From: Lentzea atacamensis
GTDB taxonomy: Bacteria; Actinomycetota; Actinomycetes; Mycobacteriales; Pseudonocardiaceae
Assembly (NCBI RefSeq): GCF_003269295.1
Contig: NZ_QLTT01000004.1
Location: forward strand, 124,001-188,000
DNA length: 64,000 bases
Direction of reading: 5' to 3'
Shown one piece after another: positions 50,900 to 57,697 of the stretch. Numbering within the stretch: position 1 is the stretch's first letter; each line of letters starts with the position of its first letter. A program made the position numbers and the translations under genes. A model generated the notes under the pieces. That model saw nothing but the letters and a program-made list of their open reading frames with translations, had not been told where the DNA came from and did no database searches.

Positions 50900-51225
50900 A
50901 GCCAGTAGATATGGAGGTGTTCACGCACTACCAAGAGAACGACACTAGGACCTATCCAGTCCTGATCGGCTCGTGTCCGTGGTGCTGTCGCCTGCACAAG
51001 TTTCCATTCAGTCTCAGGAGCCGCTTAGAGGCCGTGAAGCTCACTGGACAGATAAGGACACCAGAAGCTCACCGCCTGCACTGTGAAGCGTTCTCAGAGG
51101 GTGTAACGCTAGTCGTCAGGGATGAGCCCATGAGCCTCTACCGACGTCCTCTCACAGACGAGAAACCAGAGGATTGGAATCGCTGGATTCGTATCACTCC
51201 TCCCTCGGATGAGCCTCCCTTCTGA
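50896..51225 (+). CDS. hypothetical Cys/His protein, 109 aa
   Basis: ATG 50896 overlaps the previous stop. Possible zinc site: GSCPWCCRLHKFPFS and EAHRLHCEAFSEG (CxxC...H...C). Contains a TTA codon (51025-51027). No family recognised. Confidence 0.65.
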   Translation: MKPVDMEVFTHYQENDTRTYPVLIGSCPWCCRLHKFPFSLRSRLEAVKLTGQIRTPEAHRLHCEAFSEGVTLVVRDEPMSLYRRPLTDEKPEDWNRWIRITPPSDEPPF

Positions 51226-51287
51226 AAGTCATACTCACACCCCGTCTGACCTGCAATAAATGTCACCGCGGCCTGACGGAAGTTCCT

Positions 51288-51449
51288 CTACCTGCGGAAC
51301 GTCACATAGGTCCCGTACGCCGCAGGAGCAAGCGACACAAAGTGCCATCCCTGCCTCACCATCTCATTGATTGCCTTTGTGGCCTCGGCCGCAGCTACGG
51401 CAGGTTCAGAAATCGGCCCACTTACGTGTTTCACCACGTATTCATCCAC
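51288..51449 (-). CDS. DUF4177-like small protein, 53 aa
   Basis: Minus-strand GTG 51449 with an excellent ribosome site (AAAGGAG, 5 bases). DEYVVKHVSGPIS at the start and INEMVRQGWHFVSLAPAAYG at the end match the YxVV...G[WY].LVS pattern of DUF4177. Function unknown. It is transcribed against the surrounding genes. Confidence 0.68.
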   Translation of the reverse strand: MDEYVVKHVSGPISEPAVAAAEATKAINEMVRQGWHFVSLAPAAYGTYVTFRR

Positions 51450-51514
51450 CGCGACTCCTTTAATTGCAAACTTTCCGATCTGACAGATCATACGACCAAC
51501 AGCAAGGAGACCCA

Positions 51515-51685
51515 TTGAACCCATCCCAAATGCCACGACGTCGACCACGGCGTAACAGCAACCCCAGTCGATCACGCAACGAACCCAGGACAGTTCTACA
51601 GGCCCGCAAGCACGTAGCGGACGTCAAGGTAATGGACAAGGACAAGCACAAGATTCGCATGCAACTGCACTTCGGAAAGGATTAG
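51515..51685 (+). CDS. hypothetical Arg-rich small protein, 56 aa
   Basis: TTG 51515 with AAGGAG 5 bases upstream; ATG 51530 is a weaker alternative. Very basic first half (MPRRRPRRNSNPSRSRNEPR), then VLQARKHVADVKVMDKDKHK. Could bind nucleic acid. It ends 4 bases before the next gene. Confidence 0.58.
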   Translation: MNPSQMPRRRPRRNSNPSRSRNEPRTVLQARKHVADVKVMDKDKHKIRMQLHFGKD

Positions 51686-51689
51686 ACCG

Positions 51690-52040
51690 ATGTTGGATCT
51701 CATCGCAACTCAGGCACTAGTGGAGCGTGCTCAGGCAGACGCACAGAAGGAGGTCAGTCGCTATAAGGCTCGCATTGATAACGCACCCACTCTGGCTAGG
51801 GACGAACTGGGCAAGGAATATCTACCTCAGATTGAAGGCCTACAGGCTGACATCACCACAATCACTCAGGAGCGAGACCAGGCACATGCACGTATCGAAA
51901 AGCTAGGCGTAGCCGTGTCCCTGGGAATCCCTCTCAAGAACGCTGCCACATTCGCAGAGCTTCTACAGGGCTCTAACCCAGACGAGTACGAGGCCCATGC
52001 AGAACATCTACTCGAACTCTTCAGGAAGGCGGGAAGGTAA
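51690..52040 (+). CDS. coiled-coil protein, possibly phage scaffold-like
   Basis: 116 aa, ATG 51690. A long heptad-like helix (QALVERAQADAQKEVSRYKA, LQADITTITQERDQAHARIE) followed by KLGVAVSLGIPLKNAATFAE and LLQGSNPDEYEAHAEHLLEL. The order 'coiled coil, short G[IL]P helix, ...E.LL..F' is seen in capsid scaffolding proteins, but scaffolds are usually longer and no capsid gene is present. The assignment is tentative. Confidence 0.45.
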   Translation: MLDLIATQALVERAQADAQKEVSRYKARIDNAPTLARDELGKEYLPQIEGLQADITTITQERDQAHARIEKLGVAVSLGIPLKNAATFAELLQGSNPDEYEAHAEHLLELFRKAGR

Positions 52041-52336
52041 TGGCCACTAACCGAATCCCATGCAAGAGGACCTCATGTCCTGGGACTATCCGGGCTGGTG
52101 CTAACTACACCCATTGCAGCGCTCTCTGTAGGTACACAGACGTACAGGTGGATATGGCCCTGAATAAGGGCGACAACGCGTCTGTAGCAGAGCTGAGCGC
52201 ACTACTAGGGATTGTAGACGCGGTAAATGCATGGCGTGCGGTTGTACAGGTAGAGGCGCGACTAGGAAAGCGTCGTAATAAGAGCGCGAACACACATGCA
52301 CACAACACCCCTGAGAGCCCCTGTGGACCTACGTAG
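52040..52336 (+). CDS. hypothetical zinc-ribbon-like protein, 98 aa
   Basis: ATG 52040 overlaps the previous stop by one base (TAATG). N-terminal Cys pairs: RIPCKRTSCPGTIRAG and YTHCSALCRYTD (CxxxxC...CxxxC), then a helix (ASVAELSALLGIVDAVNAWR). No family recognised. Confidence 0.65.
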   Translation: MATNRIPCKRTSCPGTIRAGANYTHCSALCRYTDVQVDMALNKGDNASVAELSALLGIVDAVNAWRAVVQVEARLGKRRNKSANTHAHNTPESPCGPT

Positions 52337-52541
52337 AGATAGTGGGTAGACGTGGGTATAGGGAGAGGGGAGAGCGTGGCTGTGTGTGGCTTACGGGAGG
52401 GCATTAAGACGCCTTTCTGGCAAAAGGTATGGGGGGCTATACCCGGTACCCCCTCTCTTGACCGGTGCGTATAGCGTTCGGCCGATCGCGAGGCAGTTAA
52501 AGGGTAGTTGAAGTTAACTAAAAGTAGTTGGGAGATGTGAA
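52337..52541. other. 205-bp intergenic region before the terminase small subunit
   Basis: No gene. Contains GTATGGGGGGCTATACCCGG (an imperfect GGTA/TACC-rich block, about 52425-52455) and AGTT-type short repeats (52493-52530). Packaging (cos/pac) sites often lie beside terS; there is no direct evidence here. Confidence 0.4.
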
Positions 52542-52958
52542 ATGAGTGATTCAGGTACCGGCTCAGACGTGGATATCTACGTACCACCCGCGCCAGACGG
52601 TCTCAATGACGATGCAGTGGCTTTCTGGGAGCATGTTCACGGGGCCACGCCTATCAGTGATTATGAGAGGACGATTCTTGCAAAGCTATGTCGTGCCCTC
52701 ACTCGGGTTGATGAGCTAGAAGACGCCTTGAAGCGTGATGGTGACTTCCTGATTCCAGGTTCGCATGGAAGTACGGTCATCAATCCCCTGTTGCCTGAGA
52801 TGCGACAGCAACTGACCACGATCAACACGCTATACAGGACTTTGAAGCTCCATGATGTGATCGGAGAGCTTCCTAACGCCAAGAACGAGCCTGCGGTAGA
52901 CCCCAACGTGGTTGATCTGATTGCCCGTGCCAAGAACAAGAGGGCGAGTGGTTCCTGA
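52542..52958 (+). CDS. P27-family-like phage terminase small subunit
   Basis: 138 aa, ATG 52542 after GGGAGATG. Features of the P27 group: LNDDAVAFWEHVHGATPISD, YERTILAKLCRALTRVDELE, LIPGSHGSTVINPLLPEMRQ, QLTTINTLYRTLKLHDVIGE. The small subunit recognises the packaging site and normally precedes the large subunit, but the next gene is an HNH endonuclease and no large subunit follows. Overlaps that gene by one base (TGATG). Confidence 0.8.
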   Translation: MSDSGTGSDVDIYVPPAPDGLNDDAVAFWEHVHGATPISDYERTILAKLCRALTRVDELEDALKRDGDFLIPGSHGSTVINPLLPEMRQQLTTINTLYRTLKLHDVIGELPNAKNEPAVDPNVVDLIARAKNKRASGS

Positions 52959-53557
52959 TGCCACGCGAAAAGGGACGTCCTGGCCATGCGACGGTCAGAA
53001 ACGACACAGACGTAGGAAAGAAGCACGCGAAGATCGCTGCACTTGTTCCGGTCGTGGATCACCTCAGGCTCAGGCTTGACTCCCAGCCCGATTACTCCGG
53101 CATGTCAGATCATCTAGACGATGCGGTAGACGACGTGGTGAATGACATCCTTGAATCACCCGTAGAAGACCCTGTCAGGATCTCACTTTTGTTCCGAGCT
53201 GTTCTAGAGTCGCCAGTAGAGATCAATGAGAACTCGATCCACTGGAATCCGCCGCCTGTTGTTGTGCTTGTGGTGAGGGAAGTTGAACTCAATCGTGGTT
53301 TCGTGGCCCTGGTTGATGATGAGGACTACGAACGAGTATGTGAGCACACTTGGGAAGCCTCGTTCACTAATCAGGTCTACGCGTTGAGGAAGTACAAGAA
53401 TGATGACGGCAGAACGGCTCGTGAGTCTCTGCATGACTTCCTCATGAGCCCGCCTGACGGTTTCCGTGTGGAGCACGTAGACGGGGACAGGTTGAACTGT
53501 CAGCGTGAGAATCTGCGACTCGTGGAAGTCGAGCCCAAAACAAAGGACCCGGCTTAA
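52958..53557 (+). CDS. HNH endonuclease with unusual N-terminal extension
   Basis: 199 aa. Residues about 108-190 match AP2/HNH homing endonucleases: LNRGFVALVDDEDYERVCEH, TWEASFTNQVYALRKYKNDD, RVEHVDGDRLNCQRENLRLV (HNH: H-x-D...N...N). Residues 1-105 (PREKGRPGHATVRNDTDVGK, SDHLDDAVDDVVNDILESPV) do not belong to that family and might be the start of another gene now fused. HNH enzymes beside terminase are needed for packaging in many phages; the NUMOD/AP2 type is instead often a selfish element. Confidence 0.78.
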   Translation: MPREKGRPGHATVRNDTDVGKKHAKIAALVPVVDHLRLRLDSQPDYSGMSDHLDDAVDDVVNDILESPVEDPVRISLLFRAVLESPVEINENSIHWNPPPVVVLVVREVELNRGFVALVDDEDYERVCEHTWEASFTNQVYALRKYKNDDGRTARESLHDFLMSPPDGFRVEHVDGDRLNCQRENLRLVEVEPKTKDPA

Positions 53558-53569
53558 GTAAGCCGGGTC
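53546..53569 (+). terminator. hairpin at the end of the terS-HNH unit
   Basis: GACCCGGCTTA / TAAGCCGGGTC, 11 complementary bases with a 2-base apex, overlapping the HNH stop; followed by TCC, with no T tract. Between here and 53757 I found no gene. Confidence 0.6.
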
Positions 53570-53757
53570 TCCAGGGCGTATTTGATTCCTGCTGTCCATT
53601 AAGCGATTTGAGGCGTTGAACCCCTTCTCGGGTATGACCACCCTAGGCGGGCGTAAAAACGGCTCAGAGGCTCTCTGGGTAGGGCGTAATGGCCTGTCCT
53701 TAGTTGTCACACGATCCAGATACAGCAGCAAACGTCGTTTCCGCCTGTGTATGCCAT

Positions 53758-53928
53758 TCAGGGGGTCTCTTCCTGGTTGTTTCGTGAGTCTTGCCGTTTG
53801 TTGTCGATTGCCTCAACCGTGGCGGCGATGACAGCGACCAGAACTAGTGCGACCAGACCACCTATCAGCGGTGTTGCCAATGAGAGGAGAAATTCGCCTA
53901 TCGCTTTCGCTTCCATGCCCATACCCAT
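53758..53928 (-). CDS. small membrane protein, holin-like in size
   Basis: 56 aa from ATG 53928; ATG 53922 or 53916 are possible. One hydrophobic helix LLSLATPLIGGLVALVLVAV, then a charged tail (EAIDNKRQDSRNNQEETP). It overlaps the preceding minus-strand gene by up to 31 bases in another frame. Function unknown. Confidence 0.58.
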   Translation of the reverse strand: MGMGMEAKAIGEFLLSLATPLIGGLVALVLVAVIAATVEAIDNKRQDSRNNQEETP

Positions 53929-54032
53929 AGCCGGTAATAGATGCGGGTCTCCTTGAAGTGAGACCACCAGACGTATCCGGTCACGAAGACAGCCGACGTG
54001 ACCAGTACAGCCAAGAGGATATCCCCAGCCAT
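53898..54032 (-). CDS. small single-pass membrane protein, 44 aa
   Basis: ATG 54032 overlaps the previous stop by one base (TGATG). Hydrophobic AGDILLAVLVTSAVFVTGYV, then a basic aromatic tail (WWSHFKETRIYYRLWVWAWK). No family recognised. Its overlap on both sides suggests a tightly coupled three-gene unit. Confidence 0.6.
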   Translation of the reverse strand: MAGDILLAVLVTSAVFVTGYVWWSHFKETRIYYRLWVWAWKRKR

Positions 54033-54244
54033 CACAGATCCCCTATGGCGTTCATGTACTGCTGTGCCCTCTTTCGCAATCGAACGGCTACCTGCGGGTG
54101 CTTGGTCACCTTGGCGTTGGTCATGAGCCGATTGATCCTGAACCGCACTATTCGACGGATGGCCTCCTCGTCATCCCCGAAGGTTTCTCGAAGGTTCTGC
54201 ATCGCATCCTCAACACCATCCATCGTGATCACCACCCCAGGCAT
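54032..54244 (-). CDS. hypothetical protein, 70 aa
   Basis: ATG 54244 after AAGGGG. Helical, charged: MDGVEDAMQNLRETFGDDEE, AIRRIVRFRINRLMTNAKVT. First gene of a three-gene minus-strand unit that diverges from the XRE regulator, which may control it. Confidence 0.62.
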   Translation of the reverse strand: MPGVVITMDGVEDAMQNLRETFGDDEEAIRRIVRFRINRLMTNAKVTKHPQVAVRLRKRAQQYMNAIGDL

Positions 54245-54370
54245 TCCGACCCCTTACCGCTATAACTCGACTGGGTGAGCAGTCCCCGCCGCTGATCGAG
54301 GGTGGTTCAACGACGGGAACCGCTCTGGTCCCATTCCAACCCATGGCAGGCTCATATATGCTGCTCAGAG

Positions 54371-54388
54371 CGTCTACAGCCGTCTACA
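54371..54388. promoter_or_regulatory. direct repeat in front of the XRE regulator
   Basis: CGTCTACA at 54371-54378 and 54381-54388, spaced 10 bp (one helical turn), ending 16 bases before the regulator start, in the 160-bp divergent region. Candidate operator. Confidence 0.4.
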
Positions 54389-54404
54389 AATCGAGGGGTG
54401 GCCT

Positions 54405-55319
54405 GTGAACGGGGCAGATCTACGAACCGCACGCGTGGCGGCTGGTGTCAGCCTGAGTGAGATGTCTCGGCGAACCCACTTCAGTAAGGCGTACCTAGGC
54501 CACCTGGAAACCGGAAAACGGTCGATCGGTCCCGAACACATACGGGCCTACGAACAAGCCCTGAACGTCTCCCTGAGCCACGAACGGCACTCGGTGGGGG
54601 TGACTGACGTCGAGCTGCTCTCACAGGCGGTAAACGTGGTTACAGCCCTTGGGTTGAGGCATGGCGGCATGGCTATCGCAGACATGGCTAGGTCTCACTG
54701 GGGCTGGACTGAGGGGCTTCTCAACCAGTCGATGCCTGACAACGTCCGAAAGGGACTGTCATGGCAGGCCGCACGTCTGGCTAACCGTCTGGGGTGGTCC
54801 TTGTCAGAGGCCGGACGCAAGACCCAAGCAACCACGGCCTACACCACGGCACTTGACCTGTCGAAGCACGACCACGGGCTACACGCAGCGGTGAGCGTCG
54901 ATCTTGCCAAGCACAAGGTTGGTATGGGCCACCCTCAGGAAGCCCTTACGTTGCTGGATTCCTTGTCTCCCAAGGAACCCGTTCATCAGTTCACCGCCAA
55001 CGGCGTTGCTTCTCTGGCAGCAGCCACGCTAGGGGACTGGCAAGGAACCGTGAGGTATGTAGGGCTTGCCGACGAGGCATGGTCCAGGGTCGAGCTGAGC
55101 AACCTTCCTGAGGTCAACAGGCCGTACGTCTCGGGTCATGAGGCGCACGCTCACAGGGATGCAGGCAGGGCGTTTCATGTGCTGGCACTCAAGGGTGAGA
55201 AGAGGGCTGTTCCCCTTGCGGGGCAACGACTTGAGCTAGCCGTCTCCATGTTCGGTCCGGACCGGGCGAACGCCGTTTCCCAGTGCCGTAAGCGTTTGGA
55301 CTCTCTGGCCACCCTCTGA
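54405..55319 (+). CDS. XRE-family regulator with C-terminal TPR-like domain
   Basis: 304 aa from GTG 54405 (GAGGGG 8 bases upstream). HTH at residues 4-58: LRTARVAAGVSLSEMSRRTH, FSKAYLGHLETGKRSIGPEH. The remaining 240 residues are TPR-like helices (QATTAYTTALDLSKHDHGLH, HPQEALTLLDSLSPKEPVHQ). This layout is common in actinobacterial regulators of secondary metabolism and mobile elements, and it is the best candidate for the element's repressor. Followed by the tRNA. Confidence 0.85.
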   Translation: MNGADLRTARVAAGVSLSEMSRRTHFSKAYLGHLETGKRSIGPEHIRAYEQALNVSLSHERHSVGVTDVELLSQAVNVVTALGLRHGGMAIADMARSHWGWTEGLLNQSMPDNVRKGLSWQAARLANRLGWSLSEAGRKTQATTAYTTALDLSKHDHGLHAAVSVDLAKHKVGMGHPQEALTLLDSLSPKEPVHQFTANGVASLAAATLGDWQGTVRYVGLADEAWSRVELSNLPEVNRPYVSGHEAHAHRDAGRAFHVLALKGEKRAVPLAGQRLELAVSMFGPDRANAVSQCRKRLDSLATL

Positions 55320-55373
55320 TCTTGCCCCGTTTGGCCCCTCACAGGATTGTGTACGGCCCTTAGGGTCTTCTGT

Positions 55374-55447
55374 GCCCCCGTAGCCCAACCGGCAGAGGCA
55401 GACCCCTTAAAAGGGTTGTGTTGTGGGTTCGACTCCCATCGGGGGCA
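55374..55447 (+). tRNA. tRNA with anticodon UAA (reads UUA), class I variable arm
   Basis: Acceptor GCCCCCG / CGGGGGC, TA, D-arm GCCCAACCGGCAGAGGC, anticodon stem GACCC / GGGTT with loop CTTAAAA (TAA at 55408-55410), 5-nt variable loop GTGTT, T-arm GTGGG TTCGACT CCCAT, discriminator A, no CCA. The anticodon is that of tRNA-Leu(UAA), but genuine tRNA-Leu has a long variable arm, missing here. The charging amino acid is therefore uncertain. Located 60 bp inside attR. Confidence 0.8.
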
Positions 55448-55506
55448 CTACATGTTTTGCCTGGTCAAAGCACCTGTGTGGACTGCTGGACAAGCCTTGT
55501 AGGATG

Positions 55507-55524
55507 GGCCCACTTGAAGAGGTC
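55507..55524 (+). other. attR core
   Basis: GGCCCACTTGAAGAGGTC, identical to 42471-42488. CTTGTAGG on the element side (55496-55503) is the inverted partner of CCTACAAG beside attL, giving attP a dyad around the core. Confidence 0.93.
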
Positions 55525-56121
55525 CATGTTCGCGTGCAGGCACCCCGGCTGCTCGTTCGCGACCTGGTCTTCACGCGTGGGCTGGAGGGCGTTGCGAGGC
55601 CGCGCGGGCTGCGTGAAGAATCGGAACGCGTCGAAGTGCCCGCACTGGATCCGGCTGGCCTCCACCACCCGATCGGTCCCATCGCTGCCGAGCCGCAGCG
55701 GCCACGCGTTGTGCCTGATCTCCTCGGGTTCCTGCCGGTAGACCATGGCCCACTCGTGCAGCCCGAAACACCCGAGCCGCGGCGGCCGGCTGAGCGTCGC
55801 CGTGAGCAGCTGCCGCACGAAATCGACAGTCTTCGCGCGCTGCCCCAGGAAGCTCTCGACGTCGAGCACGACACCGTCCGGCGTGGCCTTGTAGTGCGGA
55901 AACTCCAGGTACTCCGCCGCGTCCTCGAGGACGACACCCGGCCCCGGATGCCACCGTTCAAGCCGCACGGGCCGATGGCTGTAGTACGTGAAGAGGAAGT
56001 CCATCACCGGGTGCTTCTCCTTGCGAAGCTTCCGTTCCTGATGCGGACCCGTGAACCGCCTCATGCGTGCGACGTGCGCCTCGCGCAATTCGTGCCATTC
56101 GGCTCGGGTCAGGACCTCCAC
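55507..56121 (-). pseudogene. N-terminal part of interrupted 3-methyladenine DNA glycosylase-like gene
   Basis: 205 codons from GTG 56121 to the att core: MDFLFTYYSHRPVRLERWHP, GCFGLHEWAMVYRQEPEEIR, GHFDAFRFFTQPARPRNALQ, GCLHANMDLFKWA. The frame then runs into the element and stops at 55465 after 13 foreign residues. The C-terminal half is at 42213-42488. The label glycosylase is the common annotation of this conserved family; I see no helix-hairpin-helix motif to support it biochemically. The start is 20 bases from the divergent DUF1801 gene. Confidence 0.87.
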
Positions 56122-56140
56122 GAGCGATTACCGTACGCGC

Positions 56141-56593
56141 ATGGTCCAGAGCAAAGCCTCGACGGTCGCCGAGTACCTCGCCGAACTGCCTGATGAGAGG
56201 CGTGCCGAGGTCAGCGCTGTGCGCGACGTCATTCTCGCCAGCCTGCCCGACGGCTACGTCGAGGGCGTGATGTGGGGAATGATCACGTGGTTCGTGCCGC
56301 TGGAGGTCAGCGGCCCGACCTACAACAAACAGCCCCTCTCCTATGTGGCCCTGGCCGCCCAGAAGAACTACTACTCTGTCTACCTCACCACGGTGATGGG
56401 CCCAGGCGAGGAGTCGTTCCGCGAGCGCTACGAGGCCACCGGCAAGAAGCTGGACATGGGCAAGTCCTGCATCCGCTTCAAACGCGCCTCGGACCTGGCC
56501 CTCGACGTCATCGGCGAGGAGATCGCGCGCCTGAGCGTCGACGACTTCCTCGGCTGGCACGACGCGGCTAGAGCGGCGGGATCAGCCCGTTGA
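56141..56593 (+). CDS. DUF1801 (YdhG-type) protein
   Basis: 150 aa, ATG 56141. Family pattern: TVAEYLAELPDERRAEVSAV, VMWGMITWFVPLEVSGPTYN, KQPLSYVALAAQKNYYSVYL, GKSCIRFKRASDLALDVIGE. Small cytoplasmic proteins of unknown function, sometimes in iron or stress regulons. Its end overlaps the next convergent gene by 26 bases. Confidence 0.87.
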   Translation: MVQSKASTVAEYLAELPDERRAEVSAVRDVILASLPDGYVEGVMWGMITWFVPLEVSGPTYNKQPLSYVALAAQKNYYSVYLTTVMGPGEESFRERYEATGKKLDMGKSCIRFKRASDLALDVIGEEIARLSVDDFLGWHDAARAAGSAR

Positions 56594-56813
56594 ACGTCCG
56601 CGCGCCGTTGCAGTGCGGGCACTCCCGCCCGTTGTCGACGGTCCGCGGCGCGCCTCCGATGAGCGCGAGCGTGGGTGCCGCGATGTAGCTGGCTCCTCCG
56701 CACAGGTGGCACACCGTGCGCGGCTCCGGCGTGACGGCGAAGAGGTCGTCGGCGTCTTCCTCGTCCTCGAAGTCGTCGTCCTCGGCGAACTCGTCCTCGT
56801 CGTCCTCACTCAT
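56568..56813 (-). CDS. acidic zinc-ribbon protein, 81 aa
   Basis: ATG 56813. Residues 1-30 are almost all Asp/Glu (DDEDEFAEDDDFEDEEDADD). Then CHLCGGASYIAAP and CPHCNGARTFNGL, a two-knuckle zinc ribbon. No family recognised; it may sit in the same unit as the Imm63-like gene upstream. Confidence 0.7.
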   Translation of the reverse strand: MSEDDEDEFAEDDDFEDEEDADDLFAVTPEPRTVCHLCGGASYIAAPTLALIGGAPRTVDNGRECPHCNGARTFNGLIPPL

Positions 56814-56823
56814 GGTGCACAAC

Positions 56824-57189
56824 CTAGTGGGTGGGCCTGGCCGCACGCGCGCGCTCCACCCACGCGGGGTTGAGCGTGCCCAGCAGCTCCTCCTGCCGCC
56901 GGAACGCGGTGAACCGCTGCTCCTCGTCCTCCACCGGATGCTCCACGGCGTACCCGTACGCCATGTTCCAGGTGACCTCGTACATCGCCCAGTACAGGAT
57001 CTCGTCGAGCTCCGTCGTCTCCTTGGTGAACAGCCGCTTCCCCCGCTCGTACGCCGTGAGCCGGTACACCGGCCCCTCCGCGACCTCGATGAACGGGTGG
57101 CCCCCGTCGAAGTTCTCGAACCCGACGACCCACCTGGCACCGATCTGCCGCCGCATGGCTTCGAGCCGCGCGGCGAGCTCGTCCTTCAC
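56824..57189 (-). CDS. Imm63-like immunity-family protein
   Basis: 121 aa, GTG 57189 overlapping the HxlR stop (GTGA). Matches the Imm63 pattern: GGHPFIEVAEGPVYRLTAYE, RGKRLFTKETTELDEILYWA, MYEVTWNMAYGYAVEHPVED, RRQEELLGTLNPAWVERARA. Imm63 is a polymorphic-toxin immunity family, but no toxin gene is next to it. It may be an orphan immunity gene or have another function. Confidence 0.65.
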   Translation of the reverse strand: MKDELAARLEAMRRQIGARWVVGFENFDGGHPFIEVAEGPVYRLTAYERGKRLFTKETTELDEILYWAMYEVTWNMAYGYAVEHPVEDEEQRFTAFRRQEELLGTLNPAWVERARAARPTH

Positions 57190-57617
57190 GACGCCGCCGG
57201 AATCGGTGCGGGGGTCAGCGACTCCGGCGTCGCCTCCTCGCCGCACGACGCGCACACGACGCGCGGCTGGAGCACGTGGCCGCACGAGTGCTCCCACACG
57301 AGGGGGAGCGGGCCCTCGGTCACGTAGGCGTCGCCCCACTCCTTGAGCAGCAGCATCACGTTGTGCAGCGCGCGCCCCGCCTCGGTCAGGTGGTACTCGT
57401 GGCGCGGCGGGTGGTCGGAGTACGGGCGCTTCTCCAGCACGCCGGCGGCGACCAGCTTCTTCAGGCGCGCGGCGAGCACGTCGCGGGAGGCGCCGGTGTT
57501 CGCCGCGATCTGGTCGAACCGGGTGTTGCCGAAGAAGACCTCGCGCAACGCGAGCAGCGACCAGCGTTCGCCCACGACCTCCAGTGCGTTCGCCATCGAG
57601 CAGGTTCGAGGTGCCAT
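57186..57617 (-). CDS. HxlR-family transcriptional regulator
   Basis: 143 aa. MarR-like winged helix: ANALEVVGERWSLLALREVF, RFDQIAANTGASRDVLAARL, SDHPPRHEYHLTEAGRALHN. The C-terminus adds a CGHVLQPRVVCASCGEE knuckle (CGH...CxxC), as in some HxlR regulators. Divergent from the SDR gene with paired operator-like repeats between; it probably represses both. Confidence 0.9.
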   Translation of the reverse strand: MAPRTCSMANALEVVGERWSLLALREVFFGNTRFDQIAANTGASRDVLAARLKKLVAAGVLEKRPYSDHPPRHEYHLTEAGRALHNVMLLLKEWGDAYVTEGPLPLVWEHSCGHVLQPRVVCASCGEEATPESLTPAPIPAAS

Positions 57618-57636
57618 GTGACCATCCTAGCAGTGG

Positions 57637-57686
57637 GTTGGCAAATCAAACTGACACCCGCTACGGTGAGTTGGAAATTCAAACTC
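57637..57686. promoter_or_regulatory. paired HxlR-type operators
   Basis: GTTGGCAAATCAAACTG (57637-57653) and GAGTTGGAAATTCAAACTC (57668-57686); the second is nearly palindromic. Spacing of 31 bp between equivalent positions is about three helical turns. They lie in the 80-bp divergent region. Confidence 0.6.
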
Positions 57687-57697
57687 AGGAGGTAGTG

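Larger units (their letters stand above)
42471..55524. mobile_element. integrated serine-integrase element, prophage remnant or phage satellite (about 13 kb)
   Basis: Bounded by an exact 18-bp direct repeat within a split host gene. Left end: small zinc protein and large serine integrase. Interior: DUF2637 protein, lipoprotein, HNH endonucleases, FDXHR zinc protein, P27-type terminase small subunit, possible scaffold-like protein, XRE repressor, small membrane proteins, tRNA(UAA). Base composition is visibly less G+C rich than the flanks, and TTA codons occur (47529, 51025). No large terminase, portal, capsid, tail, lysin, Rep or TraB gene was found. Confidence 0.9.

Noticed and set aside
42471-55524. 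Interpretation as an AICE (conjugative element) because of the DUF2637 protein
   Set aside because: No TraB/FtsK translocase, RepSA/RepAM/Prim-Pol or NUDIX gene and phage-type genes dominate; DUF2637 also occurs in phages.
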